DNA of 64,000 nt, taken from contig OW240914.1 in assembly GCA_933207985.1 (NCBI GenBank), positions 206,798,475 to 206,862,474 of the forward strand. Reading direction: 5' to 3'. The notes below the pieces were generated by a model. The model searched no databases and was not told where the DNA came from. It was given only the letters and a program-made list of their open reading frames with translations. This stretch comes from Pelobates cultripes (lineage: Eukaryota; Chordata; Amphibia; Anura; Pelobatidae). The translations under genes were made by a program, and so were the position numbers. Below, in pieces: positions 41,250 to 51,230 of the stretch (position 1 is its first letter; each line of letters opens with the position of its first letter).

Positions 41250-41355
41250 TCCCCCAAAGGTTTTGAATGCAGCTTTTGGAGCTGCAGGTTTTTGCTGCCT
41301 GCGTGCGTCCAGGTACTCATCTGCCTTCATGGCAGCTTCGGTGAGGGAGGTAGGG
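41250..41355 (-). pseudogene. Gmr1-like copy A: gag C-terminal remnant
   Basis: The minus-strand frame reads LTEAAMKADEYLDARRQQKP then APKAAFKTFGGT. This aligns with TLHEAARMADEYTDARK in the Gag of copy B. It is cut at one side by the sushi-type LTR (41356) and at the other by the composite repeat (41247). Confidence 0.7.
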
Positions 41356-41789
41356 TGTCAGGGTTTCTTTGCTGTTTTAAACAGCCACCCTTCCTTTTTC
41401 AATGTCTGAGGTTTCAGCTGTAATTAACGATCAGCTCCTTCAGCATGTTGCCACGGTTACTCACCTGAGAATAATAATCAACCCTGCTGCTAATCAGTTC
41501 AGCCTATTTAAGCAGCAATTCCCAGAACCTCCTTGCCCTTGCGTGGTTTCCTGTCCCCCAGAAGTCTCCTTGTTCCTGTGTTTCCTGTTTGCTCCTGGTT
41601 CCTGACTCTGGCCTTGTTCCTGACTCCGCTGCCCTCCGTGCTCCTGATCCTGGCTCGTCTGTCTACCCGCTCTGGTGACTGACCCCTGCTTGCCTCCTGG
41701 ACTTTGCTTTTGGTGATTTCTTTTTTATTTATTAAATAAAGGTGTTTTTGCATCTAGATCTGTCTCTGTCTGGTTCCTGGTTCCTGACA
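41356..41789 (+). mobile_element. 5' LTR of a Ty3/sushi-type element (434 bp)
   Basis: It is bounded by the perfect inverted ends TGTCAGG (41356) and CCTGACA (to 41789). It contains CCTATTTAAGCAGC as a TATA-like box near 41502 and ATTAAATAAAGG as a polyadenylation signal near 41733. The Gag ATG lies 13 bases after the LTR. No matching 3' LTR is found in the window. Confidence 0.75.
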
Positions 41790-41802
41790 TTACGCAAGGG
41801 CC

Positions 41803-43476
41803 ATGAATACAGATGGTACAGGCAATACACCTATACCTAACCTATTTACCCGGTGGGACCAGCAGAACCACCATTTGGACCAGTATGCCAATCTGAATCC
41901 AAAACCCGGCCAGCCTGCGATTGCGGCCGCCTCTGCCTCACTTCCTGTTCTAGCACCGGTTGTAGCCTCCGAACCTGTTGCGGCTAGAGGAATGACTGGG
42001 TCTGTCCCGCTCCCTCAGTATTTTGGGGGCAACCCAGCTCAGTGCAAAGAATTTATAAATCAGGTTAAAGGATACCTTGAAATGCTGCCCCAGGCATTTC
42101 CTACAGACAGCGACAAAGTCCAGTTCATGATTTCTTTGCTGTCTGAAAAAGCCCTAGCTTGGGCAAAACCTCTCTGGGAGGCAGAGAGGCCCATCATTTA
42201 CAATTACCCTGAATTTGTTGCGTCCTTTAAAAGGGTTTTTGATATTCCAGCTCGCTCCACCCCTACTGCCAAACAACTCATGTCTAATACTCAGGGCACG
42301 AAAACTATTGTTGAGTATGCCAGTGAATTCCGTACCATGGCAGCAGAGGGTGGCTGGAATAACGAGATTCTTGTGGCTGCCTTTGCACAGGGGCTATCCG
42401 ATGTAATGAAAAATGAGATTGCAGGCAGAGAATTACCTAAAGATCTCGAGGAACTGATATCATTTGTCACCCTCATTGACATCAGACTCCGAGAGAGATC
42501 CTCATCCAGGGAGCGCCTGCGGAGGCCTCCAGTATGTTTGGCACCGAGCTTTTCCTGCCCACCCAAACCTCCCTCACCTCCCATGCCTCCTGGTCCTGAG
42601 TCCTCTGTCGGTGTGGAGCCGAGGCGGTTAGGCTTCTCACGCCTCTCTGTCGAGGAGAGAGCCTTTAGGAGGAGGGAGGGCCTGTGCCTATACTGCGGAC
42701 ACCACGGTCACATATTAAAGTTTTGCCCGATTCGTCCGGTAAAGGGCCCGTACCCAAGATACTGTCAGGGGCAGATCTTGGGGGGTCTTTCTGCAGACCC
42801 AGAGATAAATAAGGACAAACCCTTGGTGCCTATTATCCTCTCCTGGCCGGAGTCATCCATTAAAACCCGGGCATTTCTTGATTCTGGGGCCGCAGGCTTG
42901 TTTATAGATTGTGCATTTGCATCAGAGCACTCTATACCCTTACAGCCTCGCAACTCCCCACTAGCTTTCGAAGCCATCGATGGCCGACCTATACAGCCAA
43001 CCCTCGTGACCCAGGAAACCGTGCCCATATCTCTGGCTGTAGGGGCTCTACATCATGATATGATCCAATTCCAGGTCATTTCCTCTCCATACTACCAGGT
43101 TGTTTTGGGATACCCTTGGCTACAGAAGCATAACCCCACAATTGATTGGCGCAAATCTGAGATATTATCTTGGTCCCAGCAATGCACATTTTCCTGTCTC
43201 CGGAAACCGGTCAAAGTTTTGGGCACAGTTTCTGCCTCTTCCTTACCCACTGAGTACCAAGAATTCCAAGATGTATTTGACAAAGGTCAAGCTAGCGTTC
43301 TGCCACCACACCGTCCGTATGACTGTGGTATCGAACTCCAACCTGGTGCCAATCCTCCCCGTGGACGGGTTTACCCGCTGTCTGTAGCAGAGAATCGAGC
43401 CATGTTACTGATGCGTTGTCAAAGGGATTCATTTGGAAGTCATCCTCTCCTGCCGGGGCCGGCTTTTTCTTTGTGA
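41803..43476 (+). pseudogene. Ty3/sushi-type Gag-protease ORF, truncated at RT
   Basis: A 557-codon frame. Residues of about 70-230 form a retrotransposon Gag capsid (PLPQYFGGNPAQCKEFINQ, MISLLSEKALAWAKPLWE, VEYASEFRTMAAEGGWN, AFAQGLSDVMKNEIA). A CCHC knuckle is at residues 295-308 (CLYCGHHGHILKFC), a retropepsin DSG is at residue 360 (FLDSGAAGLFID), a protease C-terminal motif follows (VVLGYPWLQKHNPTIDW), and then the lead-in to RT (PPHRPYDCGIELQPGANPPR, YPLSVAENRAM). Gag and protease are in one frame, as in sushi-type elements and in the domesticated PEG10/RTL genes of mammals. The frame shifts after ENRAM, so RT is lost. It looks young over 1.6 kb but is inactive. Confidence 0.88.
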
Positions 43477-43555
43477 AAAAGAAGAGTGGTGAGTAGAGAC
43501 CCTGTATCGACTATAGGGGTCTCAATCGCATTACTATTAAGAATGCCTACCCCCA
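43477..43555 (+). pseudogene. sushi-type element: RT N-terminal remnant
   Basis: In shifted frames the sequence reads SSPAGAGFFFVKKKSGE, stop, then RPCIDYRGLNRITIKNAYP, the first RT blocks. It ends abruptly at 43555, where a GGGCCGGTGCAAGG repeat begins. Confidence 0.8.
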
Positions 43556-43785
43556 GGGCCGGTGCAAGGATTTTTGCCGCCCTAGGCAAAAGTAAAGTTT
43601 GCCGCCCCCCTCCTCCTCCCCGTGACATCGCAATGCCCCACCCATATGACCTGCCATGTTAACTAACGCTAGTGCTGCAGTGCCGCTGTGTTTACATTAA
43701 AAGGCCTGCAGGGACAGGCTATAGACACCAGGACCACTACATTAAGGTGCAGTGGTTCTGGGGACTATAGTGTTTCTTTAATGTG
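43556..43785. mobile_element. composite repeat start plus TTAA-MITE-like end
   Basis: The left end GGGCCGGTGCAAGGATTTTT with GCCGCCCTAGGCAAAAG is a phrase I associate with a common vertebrate non-autonomous repeat. At 43700-43783 there is the right end of a TTAA-type MITE (CAGGGACAGGCTATAGACAC ... GGGGACTATAGTGTTTCTTT followed by AA). It truncates the sushi-type element. Confidence 0.5.
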
Positions 43786-44049
43786 AGGTAAATTAGAGAT
43801 TAGTGCCACGAATAATATACTAGATTACCTACTTACAAGCAGATGAGGATGATGATGGGCTCTAGCTGCAGTCTGGCTCCACTGGTCTGGTGTATAACAG
43901 GATCTCTGGAGGCTGTTTGTAACTGTGGTCACACAAATCAATGTTCTGGGAGAACGAGAAGCAGCTCCATTTTTTGGGGGCCCTTTACACAGCTCAAGGT
44001 CTGGGTCCCAGGGTCCACCTTCATTTTCCACCAATGAGTTTGTTCACAG

Positions 44050-44375
44050 GGGATGGAGTGTGTAGGGAATGTCCTGATTTCTGTGTAAGGAATGCATTGT
44101 GTGAATCTGTGTTTGTATGTGTAAGGGCTGCAAGGTGTGTTTCTGTGTATGTAAGGGATGAAGTGTGTGAGTCTGTAAGGGGTGCATTGAGTGTGTGTAA
44201 GGAATGCATTGTGTGTTTCTGTGTGTGCAAGGGATGCATTGTGTGTAAGGGTTGCATTGCGTGTGTGTGTGTAATGCATTGTGTGTTTTTGTGTGTGTTT
44301 CTGTGTGCAAGGGGTTCATTGTCTTTGTGTGTAAGGGGTGCATTGTGTGTGATTGTGTGTGTGTGTGTGATGGAT
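44050..44375. repeat. GTGTGTAAGGGATGCATT minisatellite
   Basis: Tandem, variable copies of GTGTGTAAGGGATGCATT separated by GTTTCTGTGTGT spacers. All ORFs over it on both strands are repeat artefacts. Confidence 0.85.
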
Positions 44376-44384
44376 GTCAATCTC

Positions 44385-45091
44385 TCCCCCCTCCCTTGTC
44401 ACTCTCTTCTCCCCCCCTCCCTTGTTACTCTCATTCCCCCTCCCTCCCCTGTCACTCCCCCTCCCTGTCAATTTCTCTCTCCCCGTCAATTCCCCTCCCT
44501 GTCAATGTCTCCCCCCCCTGTTAGTTTCTTTCCCCCCCACCTCCCTGTTAGTTTTTCTCCCCCCTCCCCTGTCAGTTTCTTTCTCCCCCCTCCCCTGTCA
44601 GTTTCTTTCTTCCCCCCTCCCTGTGGTTCTTTCTCCCCCTCCTGTCAGTTTCTTTTCTCCCCCCCTCCTGTCAGTTTCTTTCTCCCCCCCTGTTAGTTTC
44701 TTTCTCCCCCCTCCCCTGTCAGTTTCTTTTCTCCCCCCTCCCCTGTCAGTTTCTTTCTTCCCCCCTCCCCTGTCAGTTTCTTTCTTCCCCCCTCCCCTCC
44801 CTGTTTCTTTCTTCCCCCTCCCTGTTTCTTTCTTCCCCCTCCTTCCCTGTTTCCTTCTCCCCCTCCCTCCCTGTTTCCTTCTCCCCCTCCCTCCCTGTTT
44901 CCTTCTCCCCCCTCCCTCCCTCTTTTTTCCCCCTCCCTGTTTCTTTCTTCCCCCTCCCTCCGTTTCCTTCTCCCCCCTCCCTCCTTCCCTGTTTCCTTCT
45001 CCCCCTCCCTCCCTGTTTCCTTCTCCCCCTCACTCCCTCTTTCTTCCCCCTCCCTCCCTGTTTCTTTCCCCTCCCTCCCTCCCTGTTTCTT
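44385..45091. repeat. polypyrimidine tract (CCCTCCCTGTTTCTTTC units)
   Basis: About 700 bases of almost pure pyrimidine, with repeated CTCCCCTGTCAGTTTCTTTC and then CCCTCCCTCCCTGTTTCCTT units. It is non-coding. Confidence 0.9.
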
Positions 45092-45191
45092 NNNNNNNNN
45101 NNNNNNNNNNNNNNNNNNNNNNNNNNNNNNNNNNNNNNNNNNNNNNNNNNNNNNNNNNNNNNNNNNNNNNNNNNNNNNNNNNNNNNNNNNN
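45092..45191. other. assembly gap (100 N)
   Basis: Exactly 100 N, which is a usual placeholder for a gap of unknown size. It interrupts the polypyrimidine tract, so the true tract length and anything beyond it are unknown. Confidence 0.98.
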
Positions 45192-45430
45192 GATCCCCCT
45201 GACAGCCATGTATTAGATTTTGATTTATATTCTTCCAAAGCTAAAATCAAAGATTCCATCTAGTGCTATTTTATGGCTCAGCTGTATTTTAAATTTTTAT
45301 GTTATTTTAAGTGATTTCCCTATCCACATTTGTTTGCAGGGCACTTGTCCTATTCTTACCCCCATGTTACTTCCTTTTGCAGCCCTCTAGCCCTTTCCAG
45401 GACCTTTTTAGAGACATTTTTGTGGCCAAA

Positions 45431-45671
45431 AATTTACAGATTTTACTATTAACATGACGTAAAGTCATGATTTTATTAATGACACGGAGGCGAGTATTAT
45501 GCTGCACTCTTTCTTTATTTACCTCAGCAGCAAAGAAAAATAACATTAAATCAGTATAAAAGAAACCAGTAAATAACATGAGGTATATCTTCCTAGCAAC
45601 AGCAACAGCCAATCAGCATCCTCTTTATAGCATAATAGGCAGTGTCCAGTATACTACTTCCTCTTTCTTGC
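45431..45671. repeat. DIRS inverted terminal repeat, 3' side
   Basis: Bases 45469-45671 are the reverse complement, with a few mismatches, of 51030-51230 (shared phrases ACACGGAGGC, TATTATGCTGCACTCTTTCT, CTTCCTAGCAACAGCAACAG). This side extends 38 bp further (45431-45468) than the other, as expected for DIRS, where the two ends are unequal. Confidence 0.85.
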
Positions 45672-45997
45672 GATCCCGAACAAGGACAACAAATCCAAAT
45701 AAAAAGTGGGCTCCAATTAGAAGGTATACGAGCCTTAAACTGGATCTAGAAGTCAAGCTGGAAGAGAAAAGAGAATATGGTAATATCCAAGTATAAAACT
45801 GGATTTATGCATAAATTCACATTACATGAAATATCAGATATATATATACACATAACATGAAATTCAGTTTAGTCAAACCTTAAGCTCTTGACAGTCATTA
45901 ACAAGGATAAAACCCAGTAATCAAAAAAGACTTACCGTGAAGTCAACTTACCCAGAGAAGACCAAATCTCCAGGGATGGGAGGGAGGGATAATACTC

Positions 45998-46090
45998 GCC
46001 TCCGTATCATTAATAAAATCATGACTTTACGTGATGTTAATAGTAAAATCTGTAAATTTTATTAAGACACGGAGGCTCCTATTATGCTAG
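45998..46090. repeat. DIRS internal complementary region
   Basis: Its first part (CTCCGTATCATTAATAAAAT ... GTAAAATCTGTAAATT) is complementary to the element's left tip 45431-45490. Its second part (ATTTTATTAAGACACGGAGG) is complementary to the right tip 51205-51230. It is therefore a copy of the joined termini, the template used in DIRS replication to restore the ends. Confidence 0.85.
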
Positions 46091-46105
46091 TTCAAAGCTG
46101 TGAAA

Positions 46106-47017
46106 TTATGTCTCCTGTGAAGTGTTGAATAGGTCTAAAGTAGAAATCATGGAATGTAGACTCTGAAGACCAGCCGCTCTCATAATATCCTCCAAGCGAC
46201 AACCAATCGAGGAAGCCTTAGAAGCCATTGCCCTACGAACCGAATGAGGCACTGACACATAGGTATCAATACCTGCTAGAGACATAACGTATTTGACCCA
46301 CCAGGCTAGAGTAGACACCGGAAGATGCGACTTTTGGAAGAGTTCCTGTTTCAAAGGATTCTGTAACGTAGTAGAACGATGTTCACACACCCATTAGTAT
46401 GCAACAGGGCAAAGGAGAGATCTATCAGGGAAAACTGGGTAAGATAGATTTTAGAGGAGGTTTTTGTCCTCCGTGAAATGTCAAAGAGGACACCTTCTGG
46501 AGTAAAGGAACGAGCAACCACCTCACGAGCTCGTACGTCAGAAAAACCTCTTGCAAGAAAAATAAATAAAAAATTCAAGACAATAGAGACGTCCCACAAG
46601 ACAGAGTATCGTGGTAAGGGTGAATGAGCAAACCATATTCCTCAGAGAAGTCAATATATGACAGGATGTCAACCACAGGCGTCCAATCAAAACTTTGATG
46701 GCCAGCAGAAATGGACGATCGTTAAGGTCCACAGTGCGATAGGCTTTACCTTCATCATAGAAGCCAGAAAAATGGAGGACAGACATAAAAGGAGCCGATA
46801 TGGGATTTAAATTTATTTTCATGCACCAACTATGCCATCTGCTCCAAGCAGATTTATAAGCCTGTCTCGTGTTGGGTGCACCCTTGATAGGTTGGGGAGT
46901 TGATTGCGAAACTCCCTTGACCGACCAAGGTTCCCTGAAATAGACTACACTATGAGATGCAAGAGACCTTGGAGAACAAGAGGATGAGGTACACCATCTG
47001 GATCCTGAAGAAGGCAC
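46106..47017 (-). pseudogene. DIRS tyrosine recombinase (frameshifted)
   Basis: The N-terminal part reads RQAYKSAWSRWHSWCMKINL and SAPFMSVLHFSGFYDEGKAY, which is the SAM-like DNA-binding domain of DIRS recombinases. The C-terminal part reads VSVPHSVRRAMASKASSIG, with the conserved HxxR box, then LEDIMRAAG. After this the frame is lost by one base, and the expected segment with the nucleophilic Tyr (STFHDFYF) lies in the adjacent frame. Another shift separates the two halves near 46390-46540. This enzyme would have inserted the circular cDNA. Confidence 0.8.
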
Positions 47018-47137
47018 TCGAGAGATGGAAGGTTGATAACCATCTCCTGAAGAAAAGAGAACTATGGTTGGGATGGCGATAGAGGAGCCACGATCAACAG
47101 GTGCCGGACTGGCGATGTAGATGGAAAGGCAAAAAAA

Positions 47138-47831
47138 TCATAATTCCTTGGAGAAAACATTCATAGCCAATGCTATCGGATCTGGTCTCCAACTGAAAAA
47201 ATGGGGAAGCTGAGCATTCAAACGAGAAGCAAAAAGATCTATTTCCAATAGACCCCATAGGTTCCAGATGTCTTGGAAGACCATGGAATCCAAGTGCCAG
47301 TCGCTGGAATCTCCGAGTTGGCGTGAATACCAGTCCGTCATAGTGTTGGAGAGACCTTGAATATATTCTGCCGTGACTGAAATGCCGTGACTCAGGCAAA
47401 ATTGCCAGCAATCACGAGGCATGTAGGTCAGAATTTTGTATTTTTTGTCTCCAAGTGATTGATGTAGCGGACTGCTGACACGTTGTCCATCTTCAGAAGG
47501 ATAGCGCATTGGGCTTGAGTTGGGGAGAAACTATGGACTGCAAAGGAACCGGGTGTTCCAAACAATTGATGTGGAGTGTTGATTCCAGGTTTGATTATCT
47601 ACCCTTGGTGGAAATAGTTCTGCATTGAGCACCCCAACCGTGCAAACTTGCGTCGGATTTGATTATCAAATCTGGAGCTGTACAAAATATGGTGTGCTTA
47701 TTCCAAGCTTCCATGTGAAGAAGCCACCATTGGCGTTCATTCTCTGCTTCTGAGTCCAGAGTTACCATATCTGTGTATGATGTGCTGCCCTTGAGATGAA
47801 GTTTGTAATCGTTGTAGGGCTCGATAGCCAA
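47138..47831 (-). pseudogene. DIRS RNase H and following domain (broken)
   Basis: 47831-47595 reads IIKSDASLHGWGAQC, the first RNase H block of DIRS Pol. The next frame, 47509-47138, reads SVTAEYIQGLSNTMTDWYSR and EIDLFASRLNAQLPHFFSWR, blocks typical of the DIRS Pol C-terminus. The pieces are in different frames, with losses between them. Confidence 0.75.
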
Positions 47832-47991
47832 GAAGACCTGTAGAAATGGCCTGTATAGATGCCGCTAGAAGGCCTAACATTCTCAACAGTTGTTTGAGAG
47901 AGAGAGTTGAGAGGTTGCTAGTGTTCGGCTATCTCCTTCTTTATATTGGCTAATTTTACCACCGGAGGGTGTAGAGTTTGAAGGGTAGAAT

Positions 47992-48659
47992 CTACAATAA
48001 TCCAATATAACCCAGAAATTGTATTTGTTGCGTGGGAACGATAATGGATTTCTCCCAATTGGTCAGGAAGCCTAGGTTCTCTAACAGAGTCAAAGTCCAT
48101 GCAAGGTATGTCCGGATTAATTGAATAGACTGAGCCAGAATGAAAATGCCATCTAAATATATTATAAGATGTGAGCTTGGTGAAGCACCATGGAGCCGAA
48201 GACAGTCCGAATGGGAGGCACCTGAACCTCTATTTACTGCCCTACCATGTAAATTGCAGGAAGTTCTCGATCTTGATGTTGTACTGGGATAGGCACTCTG
48301 AGATATGCATCCTGCAGATCCAGTTTGGCCTTCCAATCTGCTGGTTGGAGAAGATCCCTTAAACAATGCTCTCCTTCCATCTTGGAAGTGCTGATATGCT
48401 CATAACTATTGAGCAGTCTCAAATTTATTACTGGACGGATACCTTTGCCTTTTTTGGGAAACAAGAAAAGGTTGCTCACGTAAACCAGGGTATGCGCCAG
48501 AATCTCTACAATTGATTGTCCACAGAGACAAGGTCTGTGTCTCATTGGGAAAAAACAATTTCCCTTGATGGGGAACATTGAACAAGTAGAGAAAGGAAGT
48601 CTATGCAATACCCTTTCACCGTGTGAAGAACCTAAGCATCTGATGAAATGAGGGATCAT
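47992..48659 (-). pseudogene. DIRS reverse transcriptase (broken, active site altered)
   Basis: 48659-48234 reads LFLFPKKGKGIRPVINLRLL and LLQPADWKAKLDLQDAYLRV (catalytic Asp block). The next frame, 48366-47992, holds LIIYLDGIFILAQS followed by LLENLGFLTNWEKS. The active-site box is YLDG where YLDD is expected, so the second catalytic Asp is lost. A frameshift joins the two parts near 48240. Confidence 0.8.
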
Positions 48660-49426
48660 ACATGGGAAAAATGTGTGAGCCTGCCCCCCACTATCAGTAA
48701 GAAAGAATGGAAATTGTGAAGACGTCTTAGGAGCACCTCTTAGGCCACTAACAATCCAGGGTCGGCCACTTTGTGAGAAGGAGGTTGGTATAGTACATTG
48801 TTCAAAGAAATCGGCTCGGCAAGTATAAGAGCCTTGGTTCTGTCTAAAAGAACTTCTGTTTGTTTAGCAGGACAAAGGAGCCCGATTCTTTTACAAAGTT
48901 GTCCTCAAAGAGAAAACCTTTTGCCTGTGTTATCTGGCTCGTTTGGGCTCAATCTTGAGCAAGATCGATTTGTGGCGTTCTGTGACAACCGAATTGTTGG
49001 CGTTGCCAACTTAAATTACTCTCTGGATCTAACCACTTAAGATGGCGCAATCTAATTCTAGATCATCCTCCACTGCTTCAAAGATCTTGGCTGCTGAGCC
49101 CAAGATGCCCAGGATTTTATCCTGACAGTTTTGCAATGAAAATCTAAGCCTTTAGATCGCTTCCATCCTGTCTTACTCAGGAATTGAATGCTTTTAGGAT
49201 TGACTGATAGCATTTAACATGAGTCATCAGGGACTGTTCGGCGTGGCCATTCAGCCCGCAATTTATTTCACTTTGCCTTCTCAAAAGGCTTGCGTACTCT
49301 GGATGCCAATATACTTGGCTACATGGTCTGAGGAGACCACTGGATGACATAGGTCGTCAGGTTCGAATAGGGGTTCACATTGAGTGTCCAAGATCCTATC
49401 GGTGTCCCTGAGTCTGCATAATCTAC

Positions 49427-50273
49427 CTAAATCTTGGTAGGTTTAAGTGTATCCCAAACGGGATTAGCATCCTCTTCATCAGTAATTTCATAATCAGGAT
49501 CAGAAATATCCTCTGAATCCTTCATATAGGACCCAGGGAACTCCTCCTCAATATCACTGAGCTCAGATTCAGAGTTCAGTTGGGCTTTTGCCCTTTTCCA
49601 GTCTAGTCGATTTTGCCTGACTAGTAGCTCTTTTGCGCGGTGGTAAATTAATCGCGCCATCCGTGACAGGTATGGAACTGTCCATCTCTATTGTTTTGGA
49701 GGAGTGTTTAGCCTTATATGAGGCCTTGCGGCCAGGCTGAAGCAGAGCAGGTGTGAGTACAGATACACCTCCATATAGTACTCAGGGAACTCCTCCTCAA
49801 TATCATATAGTACTCAGGGAACTCCTCCTTAATATCCCTGAGCTCAGATTTAGAGTTCAATTGGGCTTTTGCCCTTTTTCAAAGTCTAGTCGATTTTGCC
49901 CGACTAGTAGCTCTTTCGCGTGGTGGTAAATTAATCACGCCATCCGTGACAAGTTTGGTACTGTCCATCTCTATTGTTTTGGAGGAGTGTTTAGCCTTAT
50001 ATGAGGCCTTGCGGCCAGGCTGAAGCAGCGCAGGTGTGAGTACAGGTACACCTCCATATAGAATTCGGTGAACTTCTCCTCAATATCACTGAACTTGGAT
50101 TCAGAGTTTAATTGGGCTTTTGCCCTTTTCCAAAGTCTAGTCGATTTTGCCCGACTAGTAGCTCTTTTGCGCGGTGGTAAATTAATCGCGCCATCCATGA
50201 CAGGTATGGTACTGTCCATCTCTATTGTTTTGGAGGAGTGTTTAGCCTTATATGAGGCCTTGCGGCCTGACAC
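49427..50273 (-). pseudogene. DIRS gag-like ORF1, internally triplicated
   Basis: The N-terminal piece (50273-49971) reads MSGRKASYKAKHSSKTIEMD and PPRKRATSRAKSTRLWKRAK. The next piece (49660-49427) ends with acidic repeats (SEDISDPDYEITDEEDANP). It is basic at first, then acidic, as DIRS ORF1 proteins are. The position, first on the coding strand, supports gag. The segment with KRAKAQLNSES is present three times because of a tandem DNA duplication, which breaks the frame. Confidence 0.6.
49537..50270. repeat. three tandem copies of a 250-283-bp segment in DIRS ORF1
   Basis: The landmark GGTGGTAAATTAATC with its preceding GCGCG/GCGTG recurs at about 49635, 49918 and 50169 (spacings 283 and 251). 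Each unit has the phrases TTGGGCTTTTGCCCTTTT and TTTTGGAGGAGTGTTTAGCC. Copies differ by point changes and small indels. Confidence 0.85.
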
Positions 50274-51029
50274 CAGGGCCTTGTCATTGCTTTTGCCATG
50301 GAAGTGTCAATTAAAGCCTGCATGTCAGCAGGATCAGTAAAGCAGAAATTCAGCCTCATCTCCAGAGATACCTGGAGAGGCTTCTACATTAATCTGCATG
50401 TTTGCTGTAGACCCAGAAGGCACAGAAAGATCCTGTCAGATTGCATCATAAATATACAAACAAACCTAAGGGGCTGAATAAAGCAAAATAATACCAAAAG
50501 TAAAGGGTTGAGTAACCCTCAAGTAAAAATAAATAACTAAACAGGATAAAGAAATGAAAGTACTCACAATAGTGAAAAAAAATAGCAATTGTAATATAAA
50601 AACAAAGGAGCTGCCCGGCTGCCACTATAACTAATCCCCGACTTGGATTTCTGGCAGTTGGTGGCAGAGCAGCAGCCAGACAGATAAATTAAGGGAAAAA
50701 AACAGCACAATGGCCCTATTCAGGAGATAAAGATCCTCAAAGACGTCCCTGAGCCCCAATTGATGGTAATCTTGGGGCCAAGGAGGTCAGAGGGGAAATA
50801 CATTATCAAAGGATATATAATAAAGCATATAACAGACGCAAATGAAGTAAATAAATCAAATTACGTTAAAATGAAGTAACTAAATATATTTATAAACATG
50901 AAAATATTATAATTAAAATGGAATAACTATAATAACTATATTAATCACAGTAATGATATGAATAAAGTAAAGTAAAAGATCCCACAGTTAAGAACCATGG
51001 GACCAAGTGTCACTTAACTGAGGTAGCAG

Positions 51030-51230
51030 CAAAGAAAGAGGGAGTAGTATACTGAACACTGCCTATTATGCTATAAAGAGGATGCTGATTGGCTGTTGCT
51101 GTTGCTAGGAAGATATACTTCATGTTATTTACTGGTTTCTTTTATACTGATTTAATGTTATTTTTCTTTGCTGCTGAGGTAAATAAAGAAAGAGTGCAGC
51201 ATAATAGGAGCCTCCGTGTCTTAATAAAAT
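51030..51230. repeat. DIRS inverted terminal repeat, 5' side
   Basis: Reverse complement of 45469-45671. It ends at GTCTTAATAAAAT, matching the second part of the internal complementary region. Confidence 0.85.

Larger units (their letters stand above)
36171..41355 (-). mobile_element. Gmr1-like Ty3 retrotransposon, copy A (5' truncated, interrupted)
   Basis: In the minus sense the order is gag remnant (41355-41250), inserted composite repeat (41247-40391), protease, integrase, RT, RNase H and the 3' LTR near 37250-36171. This PR-IN-RT-RH order is the diagnostic feature of the Gmr1 group of deuterostome Ty3 elements, known from cod and other animals. The 5' LTR and most of gag are missing: the sushi-type element begins exactly where the gag remnant stops. 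At least two in-frame stops, one integrase deletion and one RT/RH deletion make it inactive. Confidence 0.8.
45431..51230 (-). mobile_element. DIRS-type tyrosine-recombinase retrotransposon (about 5.8 kb)
   Basis: Coding on the minus strand in the order gag-like ORF, RT, RNase H, tyrosine recombinase. It is flanked by inverted terminal repeats (45469-45671 and 51030-51230) and has an internal complementary region at 45998-46090 next to the 3' repeat. This is the layout of DIRS1-like elements, which integrate through a circular DNA using a tyrosine recombinase instead of an integrase and make no target duplication. The termini can be read from the internal region: AATTTACAG on the left and TTAATAAAAT on the right. 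All ORFs are damaged. Confidence 0.88.

Noticed and set aside
40391..41250. CRISPR-like or tandem array reading of the GT minisatellite
   Set aside because: Units are variable, adjacent and without spacers, and the locus is vertebrate. It is a minisatellite.
41803..43476. Domesticated Gag gene (RTL/PEG10-like host gene)
   Set aside because: The frame is long and includes Gag and protease, but it sits directly behind a matching LTR and runs into a broken RT, so a plain retrotransposon copy explains it better.
43938..44380. His/Thr-rich ORFs on the minus strand (HTHT repeats)
   Set aside because: They are shadows of the GTGTGTAAGGGATGCATT minisatellite.
44374..45259. Long Pro/Ser/Phe-rich and Gly/Arg/Glu-rich ORFs on both strands (up to 280 codons)
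   Set aside because: They are translations of the polypyrimidine tract and even run through the N gap. There is no start context, domain or stable codon pattern.
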